DNA of 50,698 nucleotides from an uncultured Fimbriimonadaceae bacterium (GCA_937961665.1 CALGMO010000100.1:1-50698), one strand, 5' to 3'; shown: positions 37,923 through 46,734, numbered from the stretch's first letter. Notes: generated from the sequence alone by a model not told the origin. Made by a program: numbers and translations.

Positions 37923-40013
37923 TCAGTCGCCTTCGACCACAAGCCTGCTGAAGTCGCCCGCGAGGAACAGCAGGCTTCGGCAGTGCCCGAGCAACGCAAG
38001 ACGATGGGCCCGGATCCTCTCGTCCTCCGCCATCACCAGGGTCGAGTCGAAGAACCGGTTGATCGGATCCTGGAGGTCGTCGAGCAGTCCGGCGAGTCGG
38101 TCGGCGTCATGCTCGCTCGCCGCCGCGACCGCCCTTTCCCGGATCTCGCCCATCACCGAGGCCAACTCGGCGCCCTCCTCCGACTCCAGCGCCGCCACAT
38201 CGAGGCCCTCCAGATCGATCTGTGGAACCTCGATGCCCTTCTTCTCCGCCGCGGCGAGGATGTTCAACGGCCTCGTGGCCGTCTGGATGAACGCCCGGTT
38301 TCCAGCGAAGCGCTCCATGCACCGCGTGCGCATCAGGACGGCACAGGGGTCGAGGGCCGCCAACGGGACCGACGGCAGAAGCGCCGCATCCAAGTGGTCG
38401 TGCCGGACTCCCGGGAGAAGCACGGGGTACCGAGCGGCGAAGAGGTCCGCGGCGGCCTCCGCCATCCGGTCGCGAGCCAGGTCGATGCCCTGCCGGCGAT
38501 AGAGGCCCTCGGCGATCCACAACAGGGTCGAGGCGGGCGGGAACGGTCCCGGCCAGCGCCAAGAGGTCTCGATGAACATCGTGGCGGCTCGGCGCAGGGC
38601 GAACGGATCGCTCGACCCGCTCGGCGCGAGACCCAGCCCGAGATACCCCGCGAGCTTGTCGATCTGGTCCGCGGCGACCAGCCTCAGGGCGGTGCGCACG
38701 CCTTCGCAGTCCTTGTCCGGAATCTTGGACAGGTCGTACTGCTTGCCGATGGCGCAGGCGGCCGGGTGGGGAACGCCGTCGCGCTCCGCATAGATCGACC
38801 CCACGATCCCCTGCAGGGCGGCCAGCTCGGCCACCAACCCCGTGCTGAGGTCCGCTTTGGCGTAGCGGCCGGCGAGCCGGGCGTACTCTCGCTCCCTCTC
38901 GTCGGCCCCGGTCCTCTCGGCGATCGCCTCGCAGAGCTTCTCCAGCCGCTCCGCCCGCTGGCGCACGCTGCCCAGCTTGTCCTGGAAGACGATGCCCGCG
39001 GTCTTCTCCAGGAAGTCGTCAATCGTGAGCTTGCGGTCCTCCTCGAAGAAGAAGCGCGCGTCGTTGAATCGAGCGTTGAGAACCCATTCGTTCCCCGCAC
39101 GAACGGTCTCCTCCTCGCCGCCGTTGCGGATGGAGACGAACCGGTTGGTCAGCCTCCGCGCGCCGTCCCGGACCGGGAAGAACTTCTCGTGCTTGGCCAT
39201 CGCCGAGACGAGGACCGGTTCCGGCAGCTGGAGGAACTCCGGTGCGAAGCTGCCTTGGAGGGCCATCGGCCACTCCGTCAGGAACACGTTCTCCCACACC
39301 AGGGCGTCGTCGAGGTCCGGCTTGCCGTCGGCGACGGCCACCGCGCCCTCCCGGATCCGGCGCTCGCGCTCCTTCGGATCCGGCTCCACCTGCCGATGCC
39401 GAAGGCCTTCGACGAGAGCCTCGAACGTTCGTGCCTCGAACGACTCCGGGTGGTTGAACCGGTGTCCCCGGCTGAGCACCCCGCTCCGGACCGACTCGAT
39501 CGCGAACTCCACCGGCTCGCCGTCGAAGGCCGCCAGAATCCACCGGATCGGCCGGGCGAACCGAAGCCGACCGTGGCCCCACCGCATCGCCTTCTCAAAG
39601 GTCAGGCCCGTGATGGCCGCCGGCAGGACCTCGGCCAGAACCTCTCTCGCCGGGCGCCCGGGCTCGACCTTCGTCGCCCAGACGTAGTCGCCCTCGCGGC
39701 GCACGTCGCCGGGCGACACGCCCTGCCCGCGACAGAACCCCTCCAGCGCCTTCGTCGGGTTCCCTTCCGCGTCGTAGGCCGCGCGGACCGCAGGGCCCCG
39801 AACCTCCTTCTTGCGGTCCGGCTGGCGCTCCGGGACCCCGCGATAGGCCACGATCAGCCTACGGGGCGTTCCCATCGGCTCCGCGGCCCGCTCGAAGGTC
39901 AGCCCGGCTTCGGTCAGCCCGGCCTCCACGCGCGACGCGAGCTCCTCGTAAGCCTTCCTCACGAACGAGGCCGGGAGCTCCTCGCAACCGACCTCCAGCA
40001 CCAGCTCCGGCAT
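37923..40013 (-). CDS. glyS: Glycyl-tRNA synthetase, beta subunit
   Basis: GlyS beta binds tRNA(Gly) in the alpha2-beta2 bacterial synthetase. The 696-residue protein starts with the family signature MPELVLEVGCEELPASF. It contains GTPRRLIV, FEKAMRWGHGRLRFARPIRW, NARFNDARFFFEEDRK and DDFLEKTAGIVFQDKLG, with the HD-like region and anticodon-binding tail following. Length is normal for beta. The alpha-subunit gene glyQ is not in the window. The ATG follows TACACT by 7 bases. It lies 14 bases after the NanE-ROK stop. Confidence 0.97.
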   Translation of the reverse strand: MPELVLEVGCEELPASFVRKAYEELASRVEAGLTEAGLTFERAAEPMGTPRRLIVAYRGVPERQPDRKKEVRGPAVRAAYDAEGNPTKALEGFCRGQGVSPGDVRREGDYVWATKVEPGRPAREVLAEVLPAAITGLTFEKAMRWGHGRLRFARPIRWILAAFDGEPVEFAIESVRSGVLSRGHRFNHPESFEARTFEALVEGLRHRQVEPDPKERERRIREGAVAVADGKPDLDDALVWENVFLTEWPMALQGSFAPEFLQLPEPVLVSAMAKHEKFFPVRDGARRLTNRFVSIRNGGEEETVRAGNEWVLNARFNDARFFFEEDRKLTIDDFLEKTAGIVFQDKLGSVRQRAERLEKLCEAIAERTGADEREREYARLAGRYAKADLSTGLVAELAALQGIVGSIYAERDGVPHPAACAIGKQYDLSKIPDKDCEGVRTALRLVAADQIDKLAGYLGLGLAPSGSSDPFALRRAATMFIETSWRWPGPFPPASTLLWIAEGLYRRQGIDLARDRMAEAAADLFAARYPVLLPGVRHDHLDAALLPSVPLAALDPCAVLMRTRCMERFAGNRAFIQTATRPLNILAAAEKKGIEVPQIDLEGLDVAALESEEGAELASVMGEIRERAVAAASEHDADRLAGLLDDLQDPINRFFDSTLVMAEDERIRAHRLALLGHCRSLLFLAGDFSRLVVEGD

Positions 40014-40020
40014 GGAGGAG

Positions 40021-40026
40021 AGTGTA
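40021..40026 (-). promoter_or_regulatory. -10-like TACACT before glyS
   Basis: TACACT ends 7 bases before the glyS ATG. The spacer is pyrimidine-rich (ctcctcc), the opposite of a ribosome-binding site. Confidence 0.5.
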
Positions 40027-40027
40027 C

Positions 40028-41473
40028 CTACAGAGTCTTCAGCGCCTTCGGCGGGAACAGCGCCAGGGCGGCCGCGCCGTGCAACGCCGCCTGCCCGCCC
40101 AAGGGCGACCGGAGGACGCGGAACTGCGGCCATCCCTTGCGGTAGCCGAGGTCGACCTCGATCCAGTCCGCAGAGCCGACGGGGCCGCTGAGCACCACGA
40201 TCTCCGGCAGCCAGATCGCGGCGACCGCGCGGATCGCCTCGCGAACGGCGGCGTTCGCCCGAGCCTTCTGCTCCTCCGTCGGCTTGGCAGCCGTGGACAC
40301 TCCGTCGAGAAGCTCCTCGAACGTCTGGCCCGTGCTCGTCGGCAGCTCGTGGAGCCGCGGGTGCTGGCCCATCGTGCCGACCACGAGCGACTGCTGGCTG
40401 CACAGTCCGCAGGACACGCTCTTGCCCACCAGCAGCGTCGCCACCCTCCGGCCGGCGAACTCCGGCAGGCACGCGTGGGCCCAAGCCGCCGCCAGGGCTC
40501 GGTTCAGCGACACCGTGGGCGCACCGATCGTCTCGGCCGTGAAGCGCGCGGTCCAGCCTTCCGGAACCTCCCACACGTTGCCGGAGCGTGGGTTCACGGT
40601 GCCGGGGCTCGCCACCGAGACGCATTCCACATCCCGCTGGGCCACGACGGACCGGAACCAGGCGATCCAACGGTCGGGACCACCCTCCAGCGGAGTCTGG
40701 TCGGTCTCCAAGAGCTTCCAGTCCTCGTCGAAAAGAGCGAACCGAAGCCAGTGCACGCCGATGTCGAACGCGGCGACTCGGCAGTGGCGCCGCGACGCCG
40801 CCTGGAGAAACCGGCGCGTCTGCGCCGTAGGATCGGTGATCGCCGCTCCGACCACGACGCCCGAGGCACCGATTCTCAGGGCCGCCTCGATCTGCCACTC
40901 CTCGGCGAACTGGCCCTCCGCCAGCACGGGCCGATCGGACAGCTGCACCACCCGCCGCAGGAAGTCCCAGTCCGGCCCGCCGCGCAGGCGGGGCTTGCCC
41001 GAGAAGCCGGCCAGGCCCGTGGTCACCGCGTCGCAGCCCGTGTGGATCGCGAACGCGGCCGTCTCCTCGTCGTCGCAGTCCGCCACCACCAGCCGACCGT
41101 GCGACCGGATGACCGAGACCAGGTCGCTCAGGCGCTCCCCGCGAGGCCTGGGCCTTGACGTCGCGTCCAAGGCGATCAGCTCGCACCCCGCGTCCAACAG
41201 CTCCCGGACCTCGTCGATCGTTGGGGTGGACCGCACGGGACTGTCGGGGTATTTGCGGTCGATCCGGCCGATCACGGGCAGGCCCGTCGCGGCTTTAGCC
41301 CTTCGGGCGGCCTCTGCGCCCTCGATGCGCAGCAGCTTGGCGCCGCCCTCGGCGCAAGCCCGCGCCAGGCGCACCCGGGCTTCGTGGTCATCGAGGGGCG
41401 AGCCTTCCCAGCAATGGACCGACGCCACCACCGGCGCCTCGCGCAGAAGCCGTCTCAGCGACGATCCGTCCAT
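40028..41473 (-). CDS. NanE-ROK fusion: ManNAc-6-P epimerase-like plus ROK kinase-like domains, both with altered catalytic residues
   Basis: The 481-residue protein joins a NanE-type TIM barrel (about 10-225) to a ROK sugar-kinase-like domain (about 232-478). This is the order of known NanE/NanK fusions, which convert ManNAc to GlcNAc-6-P. Barrel landmarks are LLRIEG (Arg49), PDSPVRSTPTIDEV, ADC (Asp132), VLAEGQ (Glu186) and VVVGAAIT. The family KRD motif reads DRK (72-74), so the catalytic Lys position holds Asp72. In the ROK part DIGGT is FDIGVHW, the catalytic Asp of NDANAAA is Arg325 (NRALAAA), and the zinc cysteines are missing. The tail LGGQAALHGAAALAL matches ROK. Start at the ATG 41473; an ATG at 41530 is less likely. 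A pseudoenzyme or a new specificity is possible. Confidence 0.85.
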   Translation of the reverse strand: MDGSSLRRLLREAPVVASVHCWEGSPLDDHEARVRLARACAEGGAKLLRIEGAEAARRAKAATGLPVIGRIDRKYPDSPVRSTPTIDEVRELLDAGCELIALDATSRPRPRGERLSDLVSVIRSHGRLVVADCDDEETAAFAIHTGCDAVTTGLAGFSGKPRLRGGPDWDFLRRVVQLSDRPVLAEGQFAEEWQIEAALRIGASGVVVGAAITDPTAQTRRFLQAASRRHCRVAAFDIGVHWLRFALFDEDWKLLETDQTPLEGGPDRWIAWFRSVVAQRDVECVSVASPGTVNPRSGNVWEVPEGWTARFTAETIGAPTVSLNRALAAAWAHACLPEFAGRRVATLLVGKSVSCGLCSQQSLVVGTMGQHPRLHELPTSTGQTFEELLDGVSTAAKPTEEQKARANAAVREAIRAVAAIWLPEIVVLSGPVGSADWIEVDLGYRKGWPQFRVLRSPLGGQAALHGAAALALFPPKALKTL

Positions 41474-41522
41474 CGCAACCCCCCGTTCTATTGTGCATCC
41501 GGAAACCGGTTTGCTCCAACGT

Positions 41523-41936
41523 TCAGGCAAGAAGGACCCGCTCGGCCAGGATCAACGCGACGAAGTCGTCGAAAGGTTCCGGAGGGACGAGCATGGTGGA
41601 GGGGAGCAGCCGCCTCCAGCCGCGCCGCGGGTTGTGCTCCCAATAGCGCTCGCGCGCCTGCATTGTGGTGTTCTTCTCGTCCACGATCAGGATTCCCAGA
41701 GACGGGGCCGACTCCCGCAGCACGTGCACGACCGGCTTGGAGTGTGTGCCCGACCCGACGATGGCCAGATCGGGCCTGCGGACGGCGAAAGCCTCCGAGA
41801 CGGCCGCGGCGAGCTCCTCCGTCCGAGCGATCTTCCGCCACAACAGCTGGATCTTCTGGTCCGGCCCTCGGCGCACCAGGGCCAGACCGCACTTCGCCGT
41901 CCCGGGATCCACCGCAAGAACCACCTTCTCGGGCAT
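41523..41936 (-). CDS. YqgF/RuvX-like RNase H-fold protein
   Basis: The 137-residue protein resembles YqgF/RuvX, which is tied to 16S rRNA 5'-end maturation. The opening VLAVDPGTAKCGLALVR matches the catalytic Asp strand. The IVDEKNTTMQARERYW segment corresponds to the conserved DERxTT region, and the end DDFVALILAERVLL holds the last acidic pair. The middle is divergent, so nuclease activity and substrate are not certain; a RuvC-like role is an alternative. The ATG lies 12 bases from the start of the DUF3084 stop codon, and TAGGCT, which contains that stop, ends 6 bases before it. Confidence 0.82.
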   Translation of the reverse strand: MPEKVVLAVDPGTAKCGLALVRRGPDQKIQLLWRKIARTEELAAAVSEAFAVRRPDLAIVGSGTHSKPVVHVLRESAPSLGILIVDEKNTTMQARERYWEHNPRRGWRRLLPSTMLVPPEPFDDFVALILAERVLLA

Positions 41937-41942
41937 GGAGCG

Positions 41943-41948
41943 AGCCTA
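41943..41948 (-). promoter_or_regulatory. -10-like TAGGCT containing the DUF3084 stop codon
   Basis: The TAG stop of DUF3084 opens TAGGCT, which ends 6 bases before the YqgF-like ATG. The spacer is cgctcc on the coding strand. Confidence 0.45.
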
Positions 41949-43460
41949 CCGAATCACAAAGCGGATCTTCAGCGAGTCCGCGGCCCGAAGGTCCCCGTCG
42001 GCCACAGCCCGCAGGCGAACCAGCCGGTTGGCGTCCCGAATGCGCTGGACGACATCCAGAATCTCCACGCGCCCTAGGGAGTCCTCGCGACCCCGCGCGG
42101 GGATCATCCGCTCCCTCAGGACGCGATCGACGACGGTCTGGCGCACAAAGTCGGCCACGTCCTTGGCCACTTGGTCGTCGCCGCGGGTGCCGTCGATCCT
42201 CGTCTCGGCGATCGTCTCGCCGTCGCGGAACACCACCGGGTTGCGGTAAACGCGGATCGTCAGCGGCACGTACTCCCCCCGGAAGGCGTTGAAGCTCGCC
42301 GACGCGATCAGCACCAGGTTGTCCGGATTGCCGGTCAGGCTCCGCACGATCTCGGCCTCCTGTTGGGCGGCCGTGACCACCCCCGTGGGGGTGTTCAGGT
42401 CGAAGAGCCCGGCCGGCTGGTTGAGCCCGGGAAGCGGCTGCGCTCCTCGTTCGGCGGCCCTCGTTCGGGCGCTGCGCAGCAGGCTCCGGAGCGCGGCGTC
42501 GGCCGCCTCGCGGGTGAGCCTCGGCTCCACCGGATACCTCGCCAGCTCCTCGCCGATCGCGAAGATCATCGGCTCGGTCCTGGTTCGCCCGATGCTCTGC
42601 CGCAGTTGCTCCGTGCGGGTGGCGAGCTGCTCCTCCGCGGCCTTCAGCTCGGCTTGGCGCTGGTCGCGCTGGAGCTTGATGCGCTCCAGGTCCGCCTCGA
42701 AGCCGCGCAAGGTCTGCTCGTAGGCCTCGCGCACCTTGGCCAGATCACCTTCCAACCGCTGACGGTCGGAAGCCAGCTGGGCCACCTCCTGACGGGCCTG
42801 CTCCACCTGCTTGGAGAGCCGCGCGTTCTCCTTGTCCAGCCTCAGGTTCTCCCGATAGGCGTCCTCCCGCTCCCGGTTGATGGCGTCGAACTCTCGCTGC
42901 AGCGAGGCGTACTCCTTCCGTGCCAGATCCAGTTTGCCCTGCGCCGATTGCAGCTCCGCCAGCCGCTTGGCGAGGTCGCTGGTCAGGCTGGAGATGCGCG
43001 CTTGAAGCGCCGAGGCCCGCCTGCTCGCCACCACGCTCTCCTGACGGTACCGCTCCGTCTGAACCTCTAGTTGCTTCATCCGGCTCTGGAGCGCGCCGAG
43101 CCGCTGGTTCAGCTCCGCGACCTGGCGCGCCTTGGAACCGATCTCCCGCGTCAGGGAGAGGCGCTCCTCCTCGAGGCCGCGGACCATCGTCTGGAGCCGG
43201 GCCGACTCCTCCGCCAACAGCCTTCCGCGGATCAGCCATTCCCGCGCGTCTCGGCTGGCGGCCATCACCACGAGCACGGTTACCAGAGGAATCAAAACCC
43301 CTGCCCCGACGGTCATCACCTCCGCGGTGTGGCGCGGCCTCAGTCCCAACAGGCTCAGCCTCTTCTTGCCCAAGCGCCGGCCCAGGCGGTCCGCCAGCAG
43401 GGCGATGACGCCCCCCAGCAGCACCACCAGAACTAGGAATCCGACGCTCAGAACATCCAT
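41946..43460 (-). CDS. DUF3084 membrane/coiled-coil protein
   Basis: DUF3084 proteins are known mainly from cyanobacteria and relatives and have no settled function. The 504-residue protein has two N-terminal membrane segments (about 5-24 and 48-67). A long coiled coil (about 75-285) of Arg/Gln/Glu/Leu heptads follows, including LRLDKENARLSKQVEQARQE. The C-terminal globular domain (about 290-504) contains FAIGEELARYPVEPRLTREAA, FDLNTPTGVVTAAQQEAEIV and the acidic VRIDG/DDQVAKDV-like segments. GAGGAAGG lies 7 bases before the ATG. It directly follows the lptF/G-like gene, so a role in envelope assembly is plausible but inferred only from context. Confidence 0.87.
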   Translation of the reverse strand: MDVLSVGFLVLVVLLGGVIALLADRLGRRLGKKRLSLLGLRPRHTAEVMTVGAGVLIPLVTVLVVMAASRDAREWLIRGRLLAEESARLQTMVRGLEEERLSLTREIGSKARQVAELNQRLGALQSRMKQLEVQTERYRQESVVASRRASALQARISSLTSDLAKRLAELQSAQGKLDLARKEYASLQREFDAINREREDAYRENLRLDKENARLSKQVEQARQEVAQLASDRQRLEGDLAKVREAYEQTLRGFEADLERIKLQRDQRQAELKAAEEQLATRTEQLRQSIGRTRTEPMIFAIGEELARYPVEPRLTREAADAALRSLLRSARTRAAERGAQPLPGLNQPAGLFDLNTPTGVVTAAQQEAEIVRSLTGNPDNLVLIASASFNAFRGEYVPLTIRVYRNPVVFRDGETIAETRIDGTRGDDQVAKDVADFVRQTVVDRVLRERMIPARGREDSLGRVEILDVVQRIRDANRLVRLRAVADGDLRAADSLKIRFVIR

Positions 43461-43473
43461 CGGCTGACCTTCC

Positions 43474-44583
43474 TCAATGGTTCTTCCGCCGGATCGTCGC
43501 CACGGCGAGGACCGTTCCGGCGACCACCGGCAGGAAGCTGGCCACGACCGGAGGAACGTTCCTCCCCTGCGCCAGAACCCCCATCACGTTGCTCAGCACG
43601 AAGTACCCGAGGATGATCGCCACGGACAGCACGTAACCGGCGGCCGCACCGGTGCGGTGGTTGCGGATGCCCAGCGGAGCGCCCACCAGCGCGAACACGA
43701 AAGCGGCCAACGGCAGAGCGATCTTGTTGTAGTAGCCGTACTCCAGGTTGGCCACCTGCCGGTCGTCGACCCGGTCGGCCTTGGCCCGACGGATCTGCTC
43801 GCGGAACTCCGCCATGCTGAACGAGTCCAGGTTGCGCACCCGGCTGGCGAGCAGGTCCTTCGGCTCGCGGTCCAGCTGGGGCACCTGCTTGGGCCACAGC
43901 CCGTCGGTCAGGCCGATGCGGCTGCTCCCGTCCGCCGTGACGATGGACGCGCGCCCGCGGATCCTCCACTCGCGGTCGTTCTCGAACACCATGCTGTCCG
44001 CGTTCAGATAGAAGGCCGGCTTGCCGGAGTCTCGGTTGAACACCACCACGTTCACTCCCTTCAACGTCTTGCGGGCCAAGTCGAAGTCCCTCGCGTTGAG
44101 CTGCGCAACCAACACGCCCTTTTCGAACACCGGATATCCGAGCGGGCGCAGGCGGTCCGAGCGGATCTGCTTGACGATCTCCTCCTTGAGCGTCTCGGCC
44201 CGCAGGGTGGCCGAGGGGACGACGAACTCGTTCAGCAGGAAGGTCGCCACCGCTACGGCGAGCCCGAAGGCGGCGACCGGCATCATGATCCTGCCCAGGC
44301 TCAGGCCGGCGGCCCGCATCGCCACCACCTCGCTGTCTCCGCTGAGCCGGCCGAAAGCCTGCAGGGAGGCCAGCAGCGCCGCCATCGCGAACGTTTTGGC
44401 CAACACGCCCGGCAGGAAGAGCACGGTCATCTCCAGCACGGTGCCCGGCTCGACGCCCTGGGCTAGGTACTCCGTGACCTGGAACAGATACAGGATGGTC
44501 ATGATCAGGGCGGTGAAGATCGCCACCCCGAAGGCCCAGGGTCCGATCAGCTCCCGCAGGACGAGCACCCAGAGCCGACTCAA
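43474..44583 (-). CDS. lptF: LptF/LptG-family LPS export permease
   Basis: LptF and LptG are the membrane subunits that lift lipopolysaccharide from the inner membrane onto the Lpt bridge. The 369-residue protein has the family N-terminus VLVLRELIGPWAFGVAIF. It has six predicted membrane segments in two groups of three, flanking a periplasmic beta-jellyroll (about 120-255), and the VVAMRAAGLSLGRI coupling helix. Only one permease gene is present; it could be F or G, or form a homodimer. The start is TTG at 44583, overlapping the lptB TGA as TTGA; a GTG at 44568 is an alternative. It is followed by DUF3084 after 13 bases. Confidence 0.9.
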   Translation of the reverse strand: MSRLWVLVLRELIGPWAFGVAIFTALIMTILYLFQVTEYLAQGVEPGTVLEMTVLFLPGVLAKTFAMAALLASLQAFGRLSGDSEVVAMRAAGLSLGRIMMPVAAFGLAVAVATFLLNEFVVPSATLRAETLKEEIVKQIRSDRLRPLGYPVFEKGVLVAQLNARDFDLARKTLKGVNVVVFNRDSGKPAFYLNADSMVFENDREWRIRGRASIVTADGSSRIGLTDGLWPKQVPQLDREPKDLLASRVRNLDSFSMAEFREQIRRAKADRVDDRQVANLEYGYYNKIALPLAAFVFALVGAPLGIRNHRTGAAAGYVLSVAIILGYFVLSNVMGVLAQGRNVPPVVASFLPVVAGTVLAVATIRRKNH

Positions 44584-45380
44584 CTCTCCACGTCCTCCGC
44601 GTAGCCCTCGGCCTGCGGCGCGGCGATCGGCTCGTTGGCCGCCTCGTCGATCTCCGCCACCTCTGTCGCGAACTGTCTGCCGAGATAGTGCTTCCGCACG
44701 AGCGGGTCGGCCGCGACCTCGGTGGCATCCCCCTGGGCGATGATCCTGCCGTCGATCAGGATGTAGTTGCGGTCGGTGATGCGGAGCGTCGCCCCCACGT
44801 TGTGGTCGGTGATGAGGATGCCGATGTTCCGGCTCTTCAGACGGAAGATGATCTCCTGGATCTCCTCGATCGTGACCGGATCGATGCCGGTGAACGGTTC
44901 GTCCAGCAGGATGAACTTCGGGTCGGAGGCCAGCGCCCGCGCAACCTCCACTCTGCGTCGCTCGCCGCCGGAGAGCACCGTGGCCGGAACGTCGAGCAGC
45001 CGCTCCACGTGCAATTCCTCGGCGAGCGCCCGAATCCGCTCCGGCATCTCGGATCGCGGGAAACCGCGGGCCTCCAGAGCGAGGCGGATGTTGTCGGCGA
45101 CGGTCAGGCGGCGGAAGACGCTCGGCTCCTGCGCCAGATAGCCGATCCCGGCGCGCGCCCGAAGATACATGGGAAGCCGCGTGATGTCCCTGTCGTCCAA
45201 GAACACCCGGCCCCCGTCGGGCCGAACCAAGCCCACCACCATGTAGAACGTCGTCGTCTTCCCCGCTCCGTTCGGGCCCAAAAGACCGACGATCTCGCCC
45301 TGCTCCACCGTGAAGCTCACATCCCGGACGACCGTGCGCCCGCGGTACCGCTTCACCAGCCCTTCCGCCCGGATCCTCAT
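44580..45380 (-). CDS. lptB: LPS export ABC transporter ATPase LptB
   Basis: LptB powers LPS extraction from the inner membrane. The 266-residue protein has Walker A GPNGAGKT (35-42), the Q-loop GYLAQEPSVFRRLTV, signature LSGGERRRVEVARAL, Walker B FILLDEPFTGIDP and the switch His in ITDHNVGATLRI. The YLAQEPSVFRRLTV motif is characteristic of LptB. A C-terminal extension of about 25 residues (rich in Ala/Glu) goes beyond E. coli LptB. The ATG overlaps the lptA stop as ATGA and its TGA overlaps the lptF TTG. Confidence 0.96.
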   Translation of the reverse strand: MRIRAEGLVKRYRGRTVVRDVSFTVEQGEIVGLLGPNGAGKTTTFYMVVGLVRPDGGRVFLDDRDITRLPMYLRARAGIGYLAQEPSVFRRLTVADNIRLALEARGFPRSEMPERIRALAEELHVERLLDVPATVLSGGERRRVEVARALASDPKFILLDEPFTGIDPVTIEEIQEIIFRLKSRNIGILITDHNVGATLRITDRNYILIDGRIIAQGDATEVAADPLVRKHYLGRQFATEVAEIDEAANEPIAAPQAEGYAEDVES

Positions 45381-46177
45381 CGCCCAGCCGCCGCCTTCCG
45401 TCGAACCGCGGACTCGGCGGGCGAGCCCTCCAGCTCCACACTGGTCGGGTTCTTGGCCGCATCCATGCGGATCGTCGCCTTGTTGGCCCAGGCCTCGCCC
45501 CCGTAGAAGAGGTCCTCGCCGCGCAGGTGAACGTTGCCGACCAGCACGAGCAAGCCTTGGTCAGAGTCGTAGGACAGGCGGTCCGAGGTTCCGTCCAAGT
45601 CGAGACCCGCGTCGCCCTGCCTGGCGAACCGGAACCGCACGCCTCCCTCCACCTCGAGCGTCTTCACTGCCTCGGTCGGGCGGCCTCCCGCCACTGAAGC
45701 GAGGGCCGCCGTCGCGCTCTGGCCGCGGATGTCGAACGACTGTCTGCGCACCGGCTCCTCTTGAGTGAGGCGCACTCCGCCCGTCAGCCGAAGCTGCGAA
45801 CTCGCCGACGAGTAGGACGCGCTCCCGCTCTCCACGCGCAGGGCGGTCGGCGGGCTCTGCGCCGAGCCGCGCTGGAAGGTGGCCCGCACCTGGCCCGACA
45901 GGTCGGCCGACACCAGCTCGAACGCCTCCCCCTGGCGCACTACCAACCCCTCGATCCTGTTCGCCCGCGCCTCCATCGCCTGCCGGGACCACTTGGCCAC
46001 CACGGGCTGCCCGATCCCAAGGAAGGCCAGCCGGTTGCCCTCCAGGCGACGGGTGGACCAGCTGACGAAGCCCGTCACCTCCATCGTGCCCCCCTTGTCT
46101 CGGAACACGATCCTTTGGCCCTGGAACCCCGTCAGCAACAGGGCAGCGATTGCGATCGTCGCGAGTCGTGCTTTCAT
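45377..46177 (-). CDS. lptA: LptA/OstA-like periplasmic LPS transport protein
   Basis: LptA-type beta-jellyroll proteins bridge the inner and outer membranes for LPS. The 266-residue protein has a signal peptide (about 1-20). Repeated OstA-like beta motifs follow: SASYSSASSQLRLTGGVRLTQEEPVRRQ and RLSYDSDQGLLVLVGNVHLRGEDLFYGGE. The second of these is the clearest. The order lptC-lptA-lptB-lptF is normal for Lpt clusters. The ATG at 46177 overlaps the lptC stop as ATGA, and the end overlaps lptB. The assignment rests on fold pattern and context. Confidence 0.82.
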   Translation of the reverse strand: MKARLATIAIAALLLTGFQGQRIVFRDKGGTMEVTGFVSWSTRRLEGNRLAFLGIGQPVVAKWSRQAMEARANRIEGLVVRQGEAFELVSADLSGQVRATFQRGSAQSPPTALRVESGSASYSSASSQLRLTGGVRLTQEEPVRRQSFDIRGQSATAALASVAGGRPTEAVKTLEVEGGVRFRFARQGDAGLDLDGTSDRLSYDSDQGLLVLVGNVHLRGEDLFYGGEAWANKATIRMDAAKNPTSVELEGSPAESAVRRKAAAGR

Positions 46178-46734
46178 CGCTTGTTCCAACGCTCCTTGCC
46201 TCCGCGCCCCGCCTCGAACAAGTCCGGCGTGCTGAAGTAGGTCAAGTCCGGCGTAGCCCACAGTTCCGGGAACGGACCGACGGAGTAGGCCGCTGTCTCC
46301 AGAACCACCCCGCCCCGGGCCTTGACCGTGCCCGCGGCGGCGTCCCACAGAACCTCGTCGCATCGGAGGCTCGACGGAGGATCCTGAGCCTGAAGACGCA
46401 CGCGGCCGGAGAGCTTCAGCCAATCCTCCTTCTGACGAGCCTCCGCCCGATCCGCTTCGAAGAGGCTCCTCTCGCCGCTTCTCCCGAAGAGGACTCCCCG
46501 GACCCCGACCATGGTTCCGCCGAAGGAGCCATCGGCTCCGTAGTCCAGCGAGGCCTTGGACCATTGGACGGTCCATAGCTTTCGGCCCGTTCCAGGGTCG
46601 GTCCGGGCCAGCTCTCCTCGGGAGGCCTCCATCGATCTCGGTTCGGGGGCCGGCCTTTCTCTCTTCGGCGGCTGAGGCGCGGCGCAACCGACCGCGAGCC
46701 CGCAGATCACGACGGCGACACCGGCAGTTCGGAT
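46174..46734 (-). CDS. lptC: LptC-like lipoprotein, apparent ATC start codon
   Basis: The frame carries a lipoprotein signal (RTAGVAVVICGLAVGC, lipobox LAVGC). An LptC-like sheet follows: KLWTVQWSKASLDYG, LFEADRAEARQKEDWLKLSGRVRL and VLWDAAAGTVKARGGVVL. It would anchor in the membrane and pass LPS to LptA. No ATG, GTG or TTG lies near the signal peptide in frame, except a GTG that would leave only about eight residues before the lipobox Cys. An AAGGAGG sits 5 bases before an ATC at 46734, so ATC is the likely start (187 codons including stop). The 5' end overlaps rlmN by 28 bases and its stop overlaps lptA. Confidence 0.75.
   Translation of the reverse strand: MRTAGVAVVICGLAVGCAAPQPPKRERPAPEPRSMEASRGELARTDPGTGRKLWTVQWSKASLDYGADGSFGGTMVGVRGVLFGRSGERSLFEADRAEARQKEDWLKLSGRVRLQAQDPPSSLRCDEVLWDAAAGTVKARGGVVLETAAYSVGPFPELWATPDLTYFSTPDLFEAGRGGKERWNKR

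Noticed and set aside
35756-37951. Plus-strand open frame antisense to the MFS/spermidine-synthase fusion
   Set aside because: Gln/Arg/His/Gly-rich without domain structure; the minus strand shows membrane helices and synthase motifs.
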